Source of the DNA: Xanthomonas cucurbitae
Lineage (GTDB): Bacteria; Pseudomonadota; Gammaproteobacteria; Xanthomonadales; Xanthomonadaceae
Direction of reading: 5' to 3'
Assembly (NCBI RefSeq): GCF_002939885.1
Contig: NZ_MDED01000019.1
Location: 27,330-91,329, forward strand
Length of the DNA stretch: 64,000 nucleotides
The notes under the pieces are model-generated. The model saw only the letters and a list, made by a program, of their open reading frames with translations. It was not told the DNA's origin and searched no databases. The first letter of the stretch is position 1; every line of letters begins with the position of its first letter. A program made the translations under genes and the position numbers. Below, in pieces: positions 38,445 to 48,670 of this stretch.

Positions 38445-38599
38445 CGGGAATCGGGAGTGGGGAATAGGGAGTGGGGAATAGGGAATCGTAAAAGCCGGCG
38501 TCGCGCGTGACTGATGCCGGCCTTGCCCCCTACTCTCCCAGCCCCCGCCATCCCGCTGTTGCGATTCCCGATTCCCGATTCCCGATTCTCCATTCCCGG
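38445..38599. repeat. Inverted pair of GGGAATCGGG-type repeats, locus C (flgE-flgF)
   Basis: Left arm 38445-38488 holds about four tandem GGGAAT/GGGAGT units; right arm 38562-38599 holds four inverse ATTCCCG units. They start just after the flgE stop and end 6 nt before the flgF ATG, filling nearly the whole gap of an otherwise tight operon. Confidence 0.8.
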
Positions 38600-38605
38600 T
38601 GCCCC

Positions 38606-39361
38606 ATGGATAAAGCCCTCTACGTCGCGATGACCGGTGCCCGTGCCTCCCTGCAGGCGCAGAGCACCGTGTCGCACAATCTCGCCAACGTCGATACGGT
38701 GGGGTTCAAGGCCGCATTGGCCAATACCGAGGCCTTCAAGTTGCAGGGCAAGGGGTATCCGTCGCGCATTGATGCCTTGCATGTGGATCAGGGCTTCGAT
38801 CGCAGCCAGGGCCACCAGAAGGTCACCGGCAACCCGCTGGACGTGTCGCTACAGCAGGACCGCTGGCTGGCGGTGCAGTCGCCCGACGGCAGCGAGGCCT
38901 ATACCCGCAATGGCGAGCTGGCGCTCACCGCCAATGGGCAGCTGGTCACCGCCAACGGGCATGCGGTGCTGGACGAGGCCGGCAACCCGATGACCATCCC
39001 GCCGCACCAGGCGATGGAGATCGGCAGCGACGGCAGCATTTCCATCATTCCCCAGGGCGAAGGCCCGCAGATCATGGCCATCGTCGGCAAGATGAAGGTG
39101 GTCGATGCCCCTGCCGATCGTTTGACACGGCGCCCCGACGGGTTGATGCGCAATACCAGCACCGACCCGGCGCAGGCGTTTGCGGTGGCCACCGGCAAGA
39201 CCGTCAACAGCGGCATGCTGGAAGGCAGCAACGTGGATGCCGCCGGTGCGCTGGTGGAAATGATCCAGCTGCAGCGCCAGTTCGAAATGCAGGTCAAGAT
39301 CATCAAGAACGGCGACGACAATGCACAGTCGTCCAATTCGCTGCTGCGGGTGAGTGGCTGA
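38606..39361 (+). CDS. flgF: Flagellar basal-body rod protein FlgF
   Basis: 251-aa proximal rod protein (MDKALYVAMTGARASLQAQS at the N terminus; EGSNVDAAGALVEMIQLQRQ near the C terminus). The ATG at 38606 is the only sensible start; the open frame further upstream is translated repeat. Spacing to the left-hand repeat leaves little room for a ribosome site. It is followed by a 606-nt gap that separates it from flgG. Confidence 0.95.
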   Translation: MDKALYVAMTGARASLQAQSTVSHNLANVDTVGFKAALANTEAFKLQGKGYPSRIDALHVDQGFDRSQGHQKVTGNPLDVSLQQDRWLAVQSPDGSEAYTRNGELALTANGQLVTANGHAVLDEAGNPMTIPPHQAMEIGSDGSISIIPQGEGPQIMAIVGKMKVVDAPADRLTRRPDGLMRNTSTDPAQAFAVATGKTVNSGMLEGSNVDAAGALVEMIQLQRQFEMQVKIIKNGDDNAQSSNSLLRVSG

Positions 39362-39423
39362 CCGCAGCGCGACTAGTTTTTCAGCGGCAAGGCGGCTGAT
39401 CTGTGGCTTGCTGCAGGGCCCTC

Positions 39424-39517
39424 GCCCGCCCACCCTCGCGGGACACGCCGTGAATCCATCCATGGAGGCTCTGATGCGGCATCCATGCCGCATAAGGTCC
39501 CGCGAGGGTGGGCGGGC
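39424..39517 (+). repeat. Palindromic element, copy 1
   Basis: Perfect 21-nt inverted arms (39424-39444 and 39497-39517) enclose a 52-nt core that includes ACGCCGTGAATCC, TGGAGGCTC and the small palindrome GCGGCATCCATGCCGC. The core is shared with copy 2 in reverse orientation. Confidence 0.8.
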
Positions 39518-39660
39518 AAGGACCAGTGGAGGGTGTCGGTGTGCATGTTTTAGAGCCACGCATGAGCGCGCGCGTTCGATTCTGATGTAACGCGCCGGCT
39601 CAACATTCCACCCACATCAAGCGCCAAATAGCGTTTCACGCGACGACCGACCAACTTCCT

Positions 39661-39769
39661 GGTGCGGTGTCCTTGCCGTTGGCGGGACCATGTAGCGGCA
39701 TGGATGCCGCTACTGAGCCTCCAGGGACGGATTCACGGCGTGTCCCGCCAACGGCAAGGGCACCGCGCC
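39661..39769 (-). repeat. Palindromic element, copy 2 (inverted relative to copy 1)
   Basis: Arms at 39661-39688 and 39742-39769 are inverted repeats (18 nt perfect, 28 nt with two mismatches) and differ from those of copy 1 except for a shared GCGGGAC end. The core, read on the minus strand, repeats ACGCCGTGAATCC, TGGAGGCTC and AGCGGCATCCATGCCGCT of copy 1. Confidence 0.8.
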
Positions 39770-39899
39770 CTCGACCAACCACCACTGCAACTACCACTGC
39801 AACTGCGTCGCAGTAGCAGCCACCAACCCCGCACCCGCAGCACATCGCGCACCAGGCCGCGTGATCCAGCACACACCTGGCGGAAATCCGGCACGTGTT

Positions 39900-39915
39900 T
39901 GGCACGCCACGTGCA
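39900..39915 (+). promoter_or_regulatory. Sigma-54-like promoter of flgG
   Basis: TGGCAC-GCCAC-GTGCA: the -24 half is perfect and GG-N10-GC spacing is exact; the -12 half has GTGC for TTGC. It lies 53 nt before the flgG ATG and would restart transcription after the repeat-filled gap. Confidence 0.6.
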
Positions 39916-39967
39916 TCTACCCACCCGTACCCGGAACACATCCCCGGGTCTAACGAGGAATCGGGTC

Positions 39968-40753
39968 ATGAATCAGGCTTTGTGGGTCGCCAAAACCGGA
40001 CTGGATGCGCAGCAGACGCGCATGTCGGTCATCTCCAACAACCTGGCCAATACCAATACCACCGGCTTCAAGCGCGACCGTGCCGCGTTCGAAGACCTGC
40101 TGTATCAACAGGTGCGTGCGCCGGGCGGCTCCACCTCCGCGCAGACACAGCTGCCGACCGGCCTGCAACTGGGCACCGGCGTGCGCGTGGTATCCACCTT
40201 CAAGGGCTTCGACCAGGGTAGCCAGCAGCAGACCGGCCGCGCGCTGGATGTGATGGTCAACGGCCGCGGCTTCTTCGAAGTGCAGATGCCCGACGGCACC
40301 TCCGCCTACACCCGCGACGGCACTTTCCAGATCAACGCGCAGGGCGAGCTGGTCACCAACAGCGGCTACCCGCTGCAGCCGGGTATCCAGGTCCCGGAAG
40401 GCGCGCAGTCGCTGACCATCGGCAACGACGGCACCATCAGCGTGACCCTGGCCGGCCAGGCCGCCGCGCAGGAGATCGGCGCACTCACCTTGACCGACTT
40501 CATCAATCCCTCGGGCCTGCAGGCCAAGGGCGAGAACCTGTTCGTCGAAACCACCGCTTCGGGCCCCGCACAGAACGGCAGCCCCGGCCTCAACGGCCTG
40601 GGCACCACCGTGCAGGGCGCGCTGGAAGGCAGCAACGTCAATACCGTGGAAGAGCTGGTGAGCATGATCGAAACCCAACGCGCCTACGAAATGAACGCCA
40701 AGGCCATTTCCACCACCGACTCGATGCTCGGTTACTTGAACAACAACGTCTGA
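39968..40753 (+). CDS. flgG: Flagellar distal rod protein FlgG
   Basis: 261-aa distal rod protein. N-terminal axial motif ARMSVISNNLANTNTTGFKRD-like segment (about 17-36) and C-terminal EELVSMIETQRAYEMNAKAI are intact. The start ATG at 39968 has a GAGGAA ribosome site; longer upstream frames run through repeats and are not coding. flgH begins 38 nt after the stop. Confidence 0.96.
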   Translation: MNQALWVAKTGLDAQQTRMSVISNNLANTNTTGFKRDRAAFEDLLYQQVRAPGGSTSAQTQLPTGLQLGTGVRVVSTFKGFDQGSQQQTGRALDVMVNGRGFFEVQMPDGTSAYTRDGTFQINAQGELVTNSGYPLQPGIQVPEGAQSLTIGNDGTISVTLAGQAAAQEIGALTLTDFINPSGLQAKGENLFVETTASGPAQNGSPGLNGLGTTVQGALEGSNVNTVEELVSMIETQRAYEMNAKAISTTDSMLGYLNNNV

Positions 40754-40791
40754 TCGGCTCGCCGCTCACCGCCCTCTCAGGAACTTACGCC

Positions 40792-42613
<1,822 letters not shown>

Positions 42614-42614
42614 C

Positions 42615-43793
42615 ATGCGTATCGCAGCCTCGCCCATTGATCTCAACCCGAGCACCAAGGCCGATCCGGCAAAGATCGACAAGGTCTCCCGTCAGCTCGA
42701 AGGCCAGTTCGCGCAGATGCTGGTCAAGAGCATGCGCGATGCCAGCTCCGGCGACCCGATGTTTCCGGGCGAAAACCAGATGTTCCGCGAGATGTACGAC
42801 CAGCAGATGGCCAAGGCGCTGACCGAGGGCAAGGGGCTGGGGCTGTCGGCGATGATTGCCAAGCAGCTGGGCGGCGATACCGGCGGCCCGGCGTTGAATA
42901 CCTCGTTGAGCACTGCCGATGCCGCCAAGGCCTATGCGCTGGTGGCGGGCAAGCGGGATGCCTCGTTGCCGCTGCCTGCACGCGATGGCGCGGCGAACGG
43001 CATCGACGTCAGCGCTGCCACACGCCCGGGGATCGGCGCAGGCGGCCTGAGCGGGATCGGCATGAGCCAGGTGCTGGACCTGATCGCCGGGCGCACTGGC
43101 AGCAGCGAGGCCGGCGGCGACGATGCCGCCGCACTGAGCTGGCCGTCGGCCAAAGATCGCTGGAGCGATGTGGCCGCCAGCGATGCCGCCGACGCCAATG
43201 CCGCGGTCAACGCCAGCGCCGCCAGCAGCGCCGCTGCCAGCCTGGGCGAACGCACCCCGGAAGGCTTCGTCGCCAAGATCTGGACGCATGCACAAAAAGC
43301 CGCACGCGAACTGGGCGTGGACCCACGCGCACTGGTGGCACAGGCCGCGCTGGAAACCGGCTGGGGCCGTCGCGGCATCGGCAATGGCGGCGATTCCAAC
43401 AACCTGTTCGGCATCAAGGCCACCGGCTGGAACGGCGCCAAGGTCACCACTGGCACCCACGAGTACGTCAACGGCGTCAAGACCACCGAAACCGCCGATT
43501 TCCGTGCCTACGGCTCGGCCGAGGAAAGCTTTGCCGACTACGTGCGCCTGCTGAAGAACAACGACCGCTACCAGGGCGCACTACAGGCCGGCACCGATAT
43601 CCACGGTTTTGCACGCGGCTTGCAACGTGCTGGCTACGCCACCGATCCGGGCTATGCGGCCAAGATCGCGGCGATCGCCAACGGCCCGACCATCGACCGT
43701 GCGGTGGCCGCAATTGGCAACGCGGCGGCCGATCTTTCCAACCGCTACGCCAGTACCGCCGAGCCGGCCGGGCTTGGCACCATCCGTCGCTGA
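42615..43793 (+). CDS. flgJ: Rod assembly protein and peptidoglycan hydrolase FlgJ
   Basis: 392-aa bifunctional protein, longer than the roughly 310-aa enterobacterial form. The N-terminal rod-cap domain (about 20-85) shows LEGQFAQMLVKSMRDASSGD and FREMYDQQMAKAL. After an Ala-rich linker (about 180-205) a glucosaminidase domain (about 210-385) carries the catalytic Glu247 in AALETGWGRRG. It opens peptidoglycan for the growing rod. Confidence 0.95.
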   Translation: MRIAASPIDLNPSTKADPAKIDKVSRQLEGQFAQMLVKSMRDASSGDPMFPGENQMFREMYDQQMAKALTEGKGLGLSAMIAKQLGGDTGGPALNTSLSTADAAKAYALVAGKRDASLPLPARDGAANGIDVSAATRPGIGAGGLSGIGMSQVLDLIAGRTGSSEAGGDDAAALSWPSAKDRWSDVAASDAADANAAVNASAASSAAASLGERTPEGFVAKIWTHAQKAARELGVDPRALVAQAALETGWGRRGIGNGGDSNNLFGIKATGWNGAKVTTGTHEYVNGVKTTETADFRAYGSAEESFADYVRLLKNNDRYQGALQAGTDIHGFARGLQRAGYATDPGYAAKIAAIANGPTIDRAVAAIGNAAADLSNRYASTAEPAGLGTIRR

Positions 43794-43804
43794 GGTAGTC
43801 GCCC

Positions 43805-45679
43805 ATGTCCATCATGTCCACCGGGACCAGCGCACTGATCGCCTTCCAACGGGCGTTGTCGACCGTGAGCCACAACGTCGCCAACATCAATACCGAAGGC
43901 TACAGCCGCCAACGTGTGGAATTTGCAACGCGCACGCCCACCGACATGGGCTACGCGTTCGTGGGCAATGGCGCCAAGATCACCGACGTGGGCCGGGTGG
44001 CCGACCAGCTGGCCATTTCGCGCCTGCTCGACAGCGGCGGCGAACTCTCGCGCCTGCAGCAGCTGTCCTCGCTGTCCAACCGCGTGGATGCGCTGTACTC
44101 CAACACTGCCACCAACGTGGCCGGGCTGTGGTCGAACTTCTTCGACTCCACCAGCGCACTGTCTTCCAATGCCTCCTCCACTGCCGAACGCCAGAGCATG
44201 CTCGACAGCGGCAACTCGCTCGCGACGCGCTTCAAACAGCTCAACGGGCAGATGGACAGCCTGAGCAATGAGGTCAACAGCGGCCTGACCTCATCGGTGG
44301 ACGAGGTCAACCGTTTGACGCAGCAGATCGCCAAGATCAATGGCGCCATCGGCAACAGTGCCCAGAATGCAGCGCCGGACATGCTCGACCAGCGCGACGC
44401 GCTGGTGACCAAGTTAGTGAGCTACACCGGCGGCACCGCGGTGATGCAGGACGGCGGCTTCATGAACGTTTTCACCGCCGGCGGTCAGCCGCTGGTGGTG
44501 GGAACCACCTCGGCCAAGCTCACCACCGTCGCCGACCCGTACCAGCCGACCAAGCTGCAGGTGGCGATGCAGACCCAGGGCCAGAACGTCAGCCTCAGCG
44601 CCAATTCGCTGGGCGGGCAGATCGGCGGCCTGCTGGAGTTCCGTAGCAGCGTGCTGGAGCCGACCCAGGCCGAACTCGGCCGTCTGGCGGTGGGCATGGC
44701 CAGCACATTCAACGCCGGTCACGCGCAAGGCATGGACCTGTACGGCGCGATGGGCGGCAATTTCTTCAACATCGGCTCGCCCACCACTGCCGCCAACCCG
44801 AACAACACCGGTAGTGCCTCCCTGAGCGCCACTTTCAGCAACATGAGCGCGGTGGATGGGCAGAACGTCACGCTCAGTTTCGATGGCACCAACTGGAAGG
44901 CCACCAACGCCAGCACCGGCTCGGCCGTGCCGATGACCGGCACCGGCACCGCAGCCAACCCACTGGTGCTCAATGGCGTCAGCATGGTGGTCGGCGGCAC
45001 GCCAGCCAACGGCGACAAGTTCCTGCTGCAACCCACTGCCGGGCTCGCCGGCACCTTGTCGGTGGCCATCACCGACCCGTCGCGCATTGCTGCGGCAACG
45101 CCGGTCAAGGCCACCGCCACCGTCGCCAACTTAGGCTCGGGCAAGATCAGCGACGTCAAGGTCACCAATGCGCAGAACCCGGCGCTGCTGACCCCCTCCT
45201 CGGTGGAGTTCATCGACGCCAACCAGTACACCATCGATGGCACCGGGCCGTTCGCCTACACCGCCGGCCAGACCATCAGCGCCAATGGCTGGAGTTTTGC
45301 GCTGGATGGCGCGCCCAAAGCCGGCGATACCTTCGGCGTCGGCCCGATGGGTGCCGGCTCCAGCGACAACGGCAACGCCAAGTTATTGGCCAAGGTCGAA
45401 GACGCCAAGGCGCTCAACGGCGGCACGGTCACGCTCAACGGCGCGCTGTCGGGCCTGACCACGTCGGTGGGGTCGGCGGCGCGTGCAGCCAGTTATTCGG
45501 CCGATGCGCAGAAGGTCATCAATGACCAGGCGCAGGCCAGCCGCGACTCGATTTCTGGCGTCAACCTCGATGAGGAAGCCGCCAACATGCTGAAGCTGCA
45601 GCAGGCCTACCAGGCCGCTGCACAGATGATTTCCACCGCCGACACCATCTTCCAAGCCATCCTGGGCGCCGTACGCTGA
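43805..45679 (+). CDS. flgK: Flagellar hook-associated protein 1 FlgK
   Basis: 624-aa hook-filament junction protein. N-terminal axial motif ALSTVSHNVANINTEGYSRQ (about 19-38) and C-terminal GVNLDEEAANMLKLQQAYQA followed by ISTADTIFQAILG are conserved, with a variable centre. It overlaps flgL by one base (TGATG), indicating coupled translation. FlgN, encoded elsewhere in the window, is its chaperone. Confidence 0.96.
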   Translation: MSIMSTGTSALIAFQRALSTVSHNVANINTEGYSRQRVEFATRTPTDMGYAFVGNGAKITDVGRVADQLAISRLLDSGGELSRLQQLSSLSNRVDALYSNTATNVAGLWSNFFDSTSALSSNASSTAERQSMLDSGNSLATRFKQLNGQMDSLSNEVNSGLTSSVDEVNRLTQQIAKINGAIGNSAQNAAPDMLDQRDALVTKLVSYTGGTAVMQDGGFMNVFTAGGQPLVVGTTSAKLTTVADPYQPTKLQVAMQTQGQNVSLSANSLGGQIGGLLEFRSSVLEPTQAELGRLAVGMASTFNAGHAQGMDLYGAMGGNFFNIGSPTTAANPNNTGSASLSATFSNMSAVDGQNVTLSFDGTNWKATNASTGSAVPMTGTGTAANPLVLNGVSMVVGGTPANGDKFLLQPTAGLAGTLSVAITDPSRIAAATPVKATATVANLGSGKISDVKVTNAQNPALLTPSSVEFIDANQYTIDGTGPFAYTAGQTISANGWSFALDGAPKAGDTFGVGPMGAGSSDNGNAKLLAKVEDAKALNGGTVTLNGALSGLTTSVGSAARAASYSADAQKVINDQAQASRDSISGVNLDEEAANMLKLQQAYQAAAQMISTADTIFQAILGAVR

Positions 45680-46884
45680 TGACTGACCGTATCTCCACCA
45701 GCATGATGTACAGCCAGTCGGTCGCCTCGATGGGGGCCAAGCAGGCGCGGCTGAACCAGCTCGAATCGCAGCTGTCCAGCGGCCAGCGCCTGGTCACCGC
45801 CAAGGACGACCCGGTCGCTGCCGGTACCGCCGTGGGCCTGGATCGCGCGCTGGCAGCAATCACCCGCTTCGGCGAAAACGCCAACAACGTGCAGAACCGC
45901 CTGGGCCTGCAGGAAAACGCCCTGACCCAGGCCGGCGACAAAATGGCGCGCGTCACCGAATTAGCGGTGCAGGCCAACAATTCCTCGCTCAGCCCCGACG
46001 ATCGCAAGGCGATCGCCTCGGAGCTGACCGCCCTGCGCGACAGCATGGTCAGCCTGGCCAACAGCACCGACGGCACCGGGCGCTACCTGTTCGGCGGCAC
46101 GGCCGACGGCAGCGCACCGTTCATCAAGAGCAGTGGCAGCGTCACCTACAACGGCGACCAGACCCAGAAACAGGTGGAAGTGGCGCCGGACACCTTTGTC
46201 AGCGACACCCTGCCCGGCAGCGAAATCTTCATGCGCATCCGCACCGGCGACGGCACCGTGGACGCGCACGCCAACGCCGCCAATACCGGCACCGGGTTGC
46301 TGCTGGATTTCAGCCGCGACGCCAGCACCGGCAGCTGGAATGGCAGCAGCTACAGCGTGCAGTTCACCGCCGCCAACACCTATGAAGTGCGCGACAGCAC
46401 CAATGCGGTGGTCAGCACCGGCACCTATAAAGATGGCGAAGACATCAACGCGGCCGGCGTGCGCATGCGCATCAGCGGCGCACCGGCGGTGGGGGATAGT
46501 TTCCAGATTGGCGCCTCCAGCACCAAGGACGTGTTCTCCACCATCGACGACCTAGTCGGCGCACTCAACTCGGACACCCTGACCCCGCCGCAAAAGGCAT
46601 CGATGATCAACACCTTGCAGTCGTCGATGCGCGATATCGCGCAGGCGTCCTCCAAGATGATCGATGCGCGCGCCTCCGGTGGCGCGCAGTTGTCAGCAAT
46701 TGACAACGCCAACTCCTTGCTCGAATCCAATGAAGTCACGCTCAAGACCACCCTGTCGTCGATCCGCGATCTGGACTACGCCTCGGCGATCGGGCAGTAC
46801 CAACTCGAGAAGGCCTCGTTGCAGGCCGCTCAAACGATTTTTCAGCAGATGCAATCGTCGTCGTTGTTTAATTTGATCCGCTGA
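45679..46884 (+). CDS. flgL: Flagellar hook-associated protein 3 FlgL
   Basis: 401-aa junction protein with flagellin-like ends (RISTSMMYSQSVASMGAKQA at the N terminus; DYASAIGQYQLEKASLQAAQ near the C terminus). The start ATG overlaps the flgK stop. A hairpin with a short T-run follows, closing the flgG-L transcription unit before fliC. Confidence 0.95.
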   Translation: MTDRISTSMMYSQSVASMGAKQARLNQLESQLSSGQRLVTAKDDPVAAGTAVGLDRALAAITRFGENANNVQNRLGLQENALTQAGDKMARVTELAVQANNSSLSPDDRKAIASELTALRDSMVSLANSTDGTGRYLFGGTADGSAPFIKSSGSVTYNGDQTQKQVEVAPDTFVSDTLPGSEIFMRIRTGDGTVDAHANAANTGTGLLLDFSRDASTGSWNGSSYSVQFTAANTYEVRDSTNAVVSTGTYKDGEDINAAGVRMRISGAPAVGDSFQIGASSTKDVFSTIDDLVGALNSDTLTPPQKASMINTLQSSMRDIAQASSKMIDARASGGAQLSAIDNANSLLESNEVTLKTTLSSIRDLDYASAIGQYQLEKASLQAAQTIFQQMQSSSLFNLIR

Positions 46885-46889
46885 ATTTG

Positions 46890-46909
46890 CGCAGGACACC
46901 CTGCGTTTT
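46890..46909 (+). terminator. Intrinsic terminator of the flgGHIJKL unit
   Basis: Stem CGCAGG / CCTGCG with loop ACAC, followed by four T residues, immediately after the flgL stop. Confidence 0.55.
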
Positions 46910-46976
46910 GTTCGCTCCCGCGCGGCCCGGGTCGCGTGGAAGGACGGTATTTATTATTTCAGGGTTATACCAAGTC

Positions 46977-47003
46977 TAAAGATCGACAGGGTGCCGCCGG
47001 ATC
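46977..47003 (+). promoter_or_regulatory. Distal sigma-28 promoter candidate of fliC
   Basis: TAAA (46977-46980), 15-nt spacing, GCCGGATC (46996-47003). The spacing is exact and the first half of the -10 box matches; the second half deviates from the consensus. It is about 200 nt before the fliC start. Confidence 0.45.
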
Positions 47004-47080
47004 TATCGCCGCCCTTGCTACACAACGTTCCTGCCTCTTGTCCCGAAGCGGAAAAGCGATAAAAAAACGCCGATATCCGC

Positions 47081-47107
47081 TAAAGGTTCCCGATACAACG
47101 CCGTTAT
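47081..47107 (+). promoter_or_regulatory. Main sigma-28 promoter of fliC
   Basis: TAAAGGTT, 11-nt spacing, GCCGTTAT; the same -10 as flgM. It leaves a leader of about 85 nt before fliC. The remaining 316-nt flgL-fliC gap also holds a terminator, a distal promoter candidate (46977-47003) and a perfect isolated -10-like GCCGATAT at 47069-47076. Confidence 0.82.
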
Positions 47108-47200
47108 CCATCTCAGCAGCGGCAACGGCCAACTTGATGGCCCCCCTGCGGAGAATCCAGGCAAGCCCCCTTGCCGGAAAAATCGCTTAGGAGAAATCAA

Positions 47201-48400
47201 ATGGCACAGGTCATCAACACCAACGTAATGTCGCTGAACGCTCAGCGGAACCTCAACACCAGCAGCGCCAGCATGTCGACGAGTATCCAGCGTCTGTCGT
47301 CGGGCCTGCGCATCAACAGCGCCAGGGACGACGCCGCCGGTCTGGCGATTTCCGAACGCTTCACCACGCAGATCCGCGGCCTGGACGTGGCCTCGCGCAA
47401 CGCCAACGACGGCATCTCGCTGGCCCAGACCGCCGAAGGCGCGATGGTGGAAATCGGCAGCAACCTGCAGCGTATCCGCGAGCTGTCGGTGCAGTCGTCC
47501 AACGCCACCAACTCGTCCACCGACCGTGACGCGCTGAACTCCGAAGTCAAGCAGCTCACCGCCGAAATCGACCGCGTTGCCAACCAGACCAACTTCAACG
47601 GCACCAAGCTGTTGAACGGCGACTTCTCCGGCGCGCTGTTCCAGGTCGGTGCCGACGCTGGCCAGACCATCGGCATCAACAGCATCGTCGACGCCAACGT
47701 CGATTCGCTGGGCAAGGCCCGGTTTGCTGCTGCGGTCTCTGCTGCCGGCGTCACCGGCACCGCCACCGCTTCTGGTTCGGTCACCGGTATCAGCCTGGCG
47801 TTCAACGATGCCAGCGGCGCTGCCAAGAGCGTCACCATCGCCGACGTCAAGGTCGCTTCCGGCGACACCGCTGCCGACGTCAACAAGAAGGTTGCTGCGG
47901 CGATCAACGACAAGCTGGACCAGACCGGCATGTACGCCTCGATCAAGACCGACGGTACGGTGCAGATCGAATCACTGAAGGCTGGCCAGGACTTCACCTC
48001 GCTGTCGGCTGGCACCTCCAGCGCCACTGGCATCACCGTTGGCGCCGGCATCACCACCGCGTCGGCCGCTTCCGGCTCCGCCGTTTCGACCCTGAGCAGC
48101 CTGGACATCTCCACGTTCTCCGGCTCGCAGAAGGCCCTGGAAATCGTCGACAAGGCGCTGACCGCGGTCAACTCCTCGCGCGCCGACATGGGTGCGGTGC
48201 AGAACCGCTTCACCTCCACCATCGCCAACCTGAGCGCAACCTCGGAAAACCTGTCGGCCTCGCGTAGCCGTATCCGCGATACCGACTACGCCAAGGAAAC
48301 CGCCGAACTGACCCGCACGCAGATCCTGCAGCAGGCCGGTACCGCGATGCTGGCCCAGGCCAAGTCGGTTCCGCAGAACGTGCTGAGCCTGCTGCAGTAA
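47201..48400 (+). CDS. fliC: Flagellin
   Basis: 399-aa filament subunit. Conserved D0/D1 ends: MAQVINTNVMSLNAQRNLNT at the N terminus and RSRIRDTDYAKETAELTRTQ with a terminal VPQNVLSLLQ. The start ATG at 47201 has a TAGGAG ribosome site. The flg22-type epitope region (residues 30-51) reads QRLSSGLRINSARDDAAGLA followed by IS, with Asp at position 43 counting Met as 1. It is exported by the flagellar type III system with FliS as chaperone. A strong terminator follows. A probable glycosylation island is 7 kb downstream. Confidence 0.97.
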   Translation: MAQVINTNVMSLNAQRNLNTSSASMSTSIQRLSSGLRINSARDDAAGLAISERFTTQIRGLDVASRNANDGISLAQTAEGAMVEIGSNLQRIRELSVQSSNATNSSTDRDALNSEVKQLTAEIDRVANQTNFNGTKLLNGDFSGALFQVGADAGQTIGINSIVDANVDSLGKARFAAAVSAAGVTGTATASGSVTGISLAFNDASGAAKSVTIADVKVASGDTAADVNKKVAAAINDKLDQTGMYASIKTDGTVQIESLKAGQDFTSLSAGTSSATGITVGAGITTASAASGSAVSTLSSLDISTFSGSQKALEIVDKALTAVNSSRADMGAVQNRFTSTIANLSATSENLSASRSRIRDTDYAKETAELTRTQILQQAGTAMLAQAKSVPQNVLSLLQ

Positions 48401-48450
48401 CTTGCAGCCAGCTGCCGCCGCAATACGGCAGCGTTCCGCAGCCGTCCAAA

Positions 48451-48474
48451 GCCCCTCTTCGGAGGGGCTTTTTT
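48451..48474 (+). terminator. Intrinsic terminator of fliC
   Basis: Stem GCCCCTC / GAGGGGC closed by a C(TTCG)G tetraloop and followed by six T residues, 50 nt after the fliC stop. Confidence 0.93.
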
Positions 48475-48535
48475 GTGTCCGCTGCCATGCCACAGTGGCC
48501 CGGGCAGGATTTTTGACGCAGGCCCGGCCCTGAGC

Positions 48536-48551
48536 AGGTATGGAACTTGCA
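48536..48551 (+). promoter_or_regulatory. Sigma-54-like promoter candidate of fliD
   Basis: AGGTAT-GGAAC-TTGCA: the -12 half is perfect and GG-N10-GC spacing is exact; the -24 half is weak beyond GG. It lies upstream of a sigma-28 site for the same gene. Confidence 0.4.
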
Positions 48552-48587
48552 TCATCACTTCCCGCGAGCGTGACCTGTCGCTGCCGC

Positions 48588-48614
48588 TAAAGTCCTCGCG
48601 GATGCGGCCGATAC
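48588..48614 (+). promoter_or_regulatory. Sigma-28 promoter of fliD
   Basis: TAAAGTCC, 11-nt spacing, GCCGATAC, a near-perfect FliA promoter 57 nt before the fliD ATG. Confidence 0.87.
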
Positions 48615-48670
48615 CCGTCACGTAATCCCATGCGTCCGTCTGTTTCGGACGCCCACACGAGGAATGCAAC

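Larger units (their letters stand above)
39362..39967. other. 606-nt insertion-like gap between flgF and flgG
   Basis: The usually tight flgF-flgG junction is opened by 606 nt containing two palindromic elements (39424-39517 and 39661-39769) that share a core in opposite orientation, and then a sigma-54-like promoter for flgG. No credible gene is present. Confidence 0.7.

Noticed and set aside
38445..39769. Repeats in the flgE-flgF and flgF-flgG gaps as a CRISPR array
   Set aside because: Units are inverted pairs and palindromes with no regular spacers and no cas genes.
46997..47021. TTGCT near a GG dinucleotide upstream of fliC as a sigma-54 promoter
   Set aside because: The GG-N10-GC spacing is not met, and sigma-28 elements explain the gene better.
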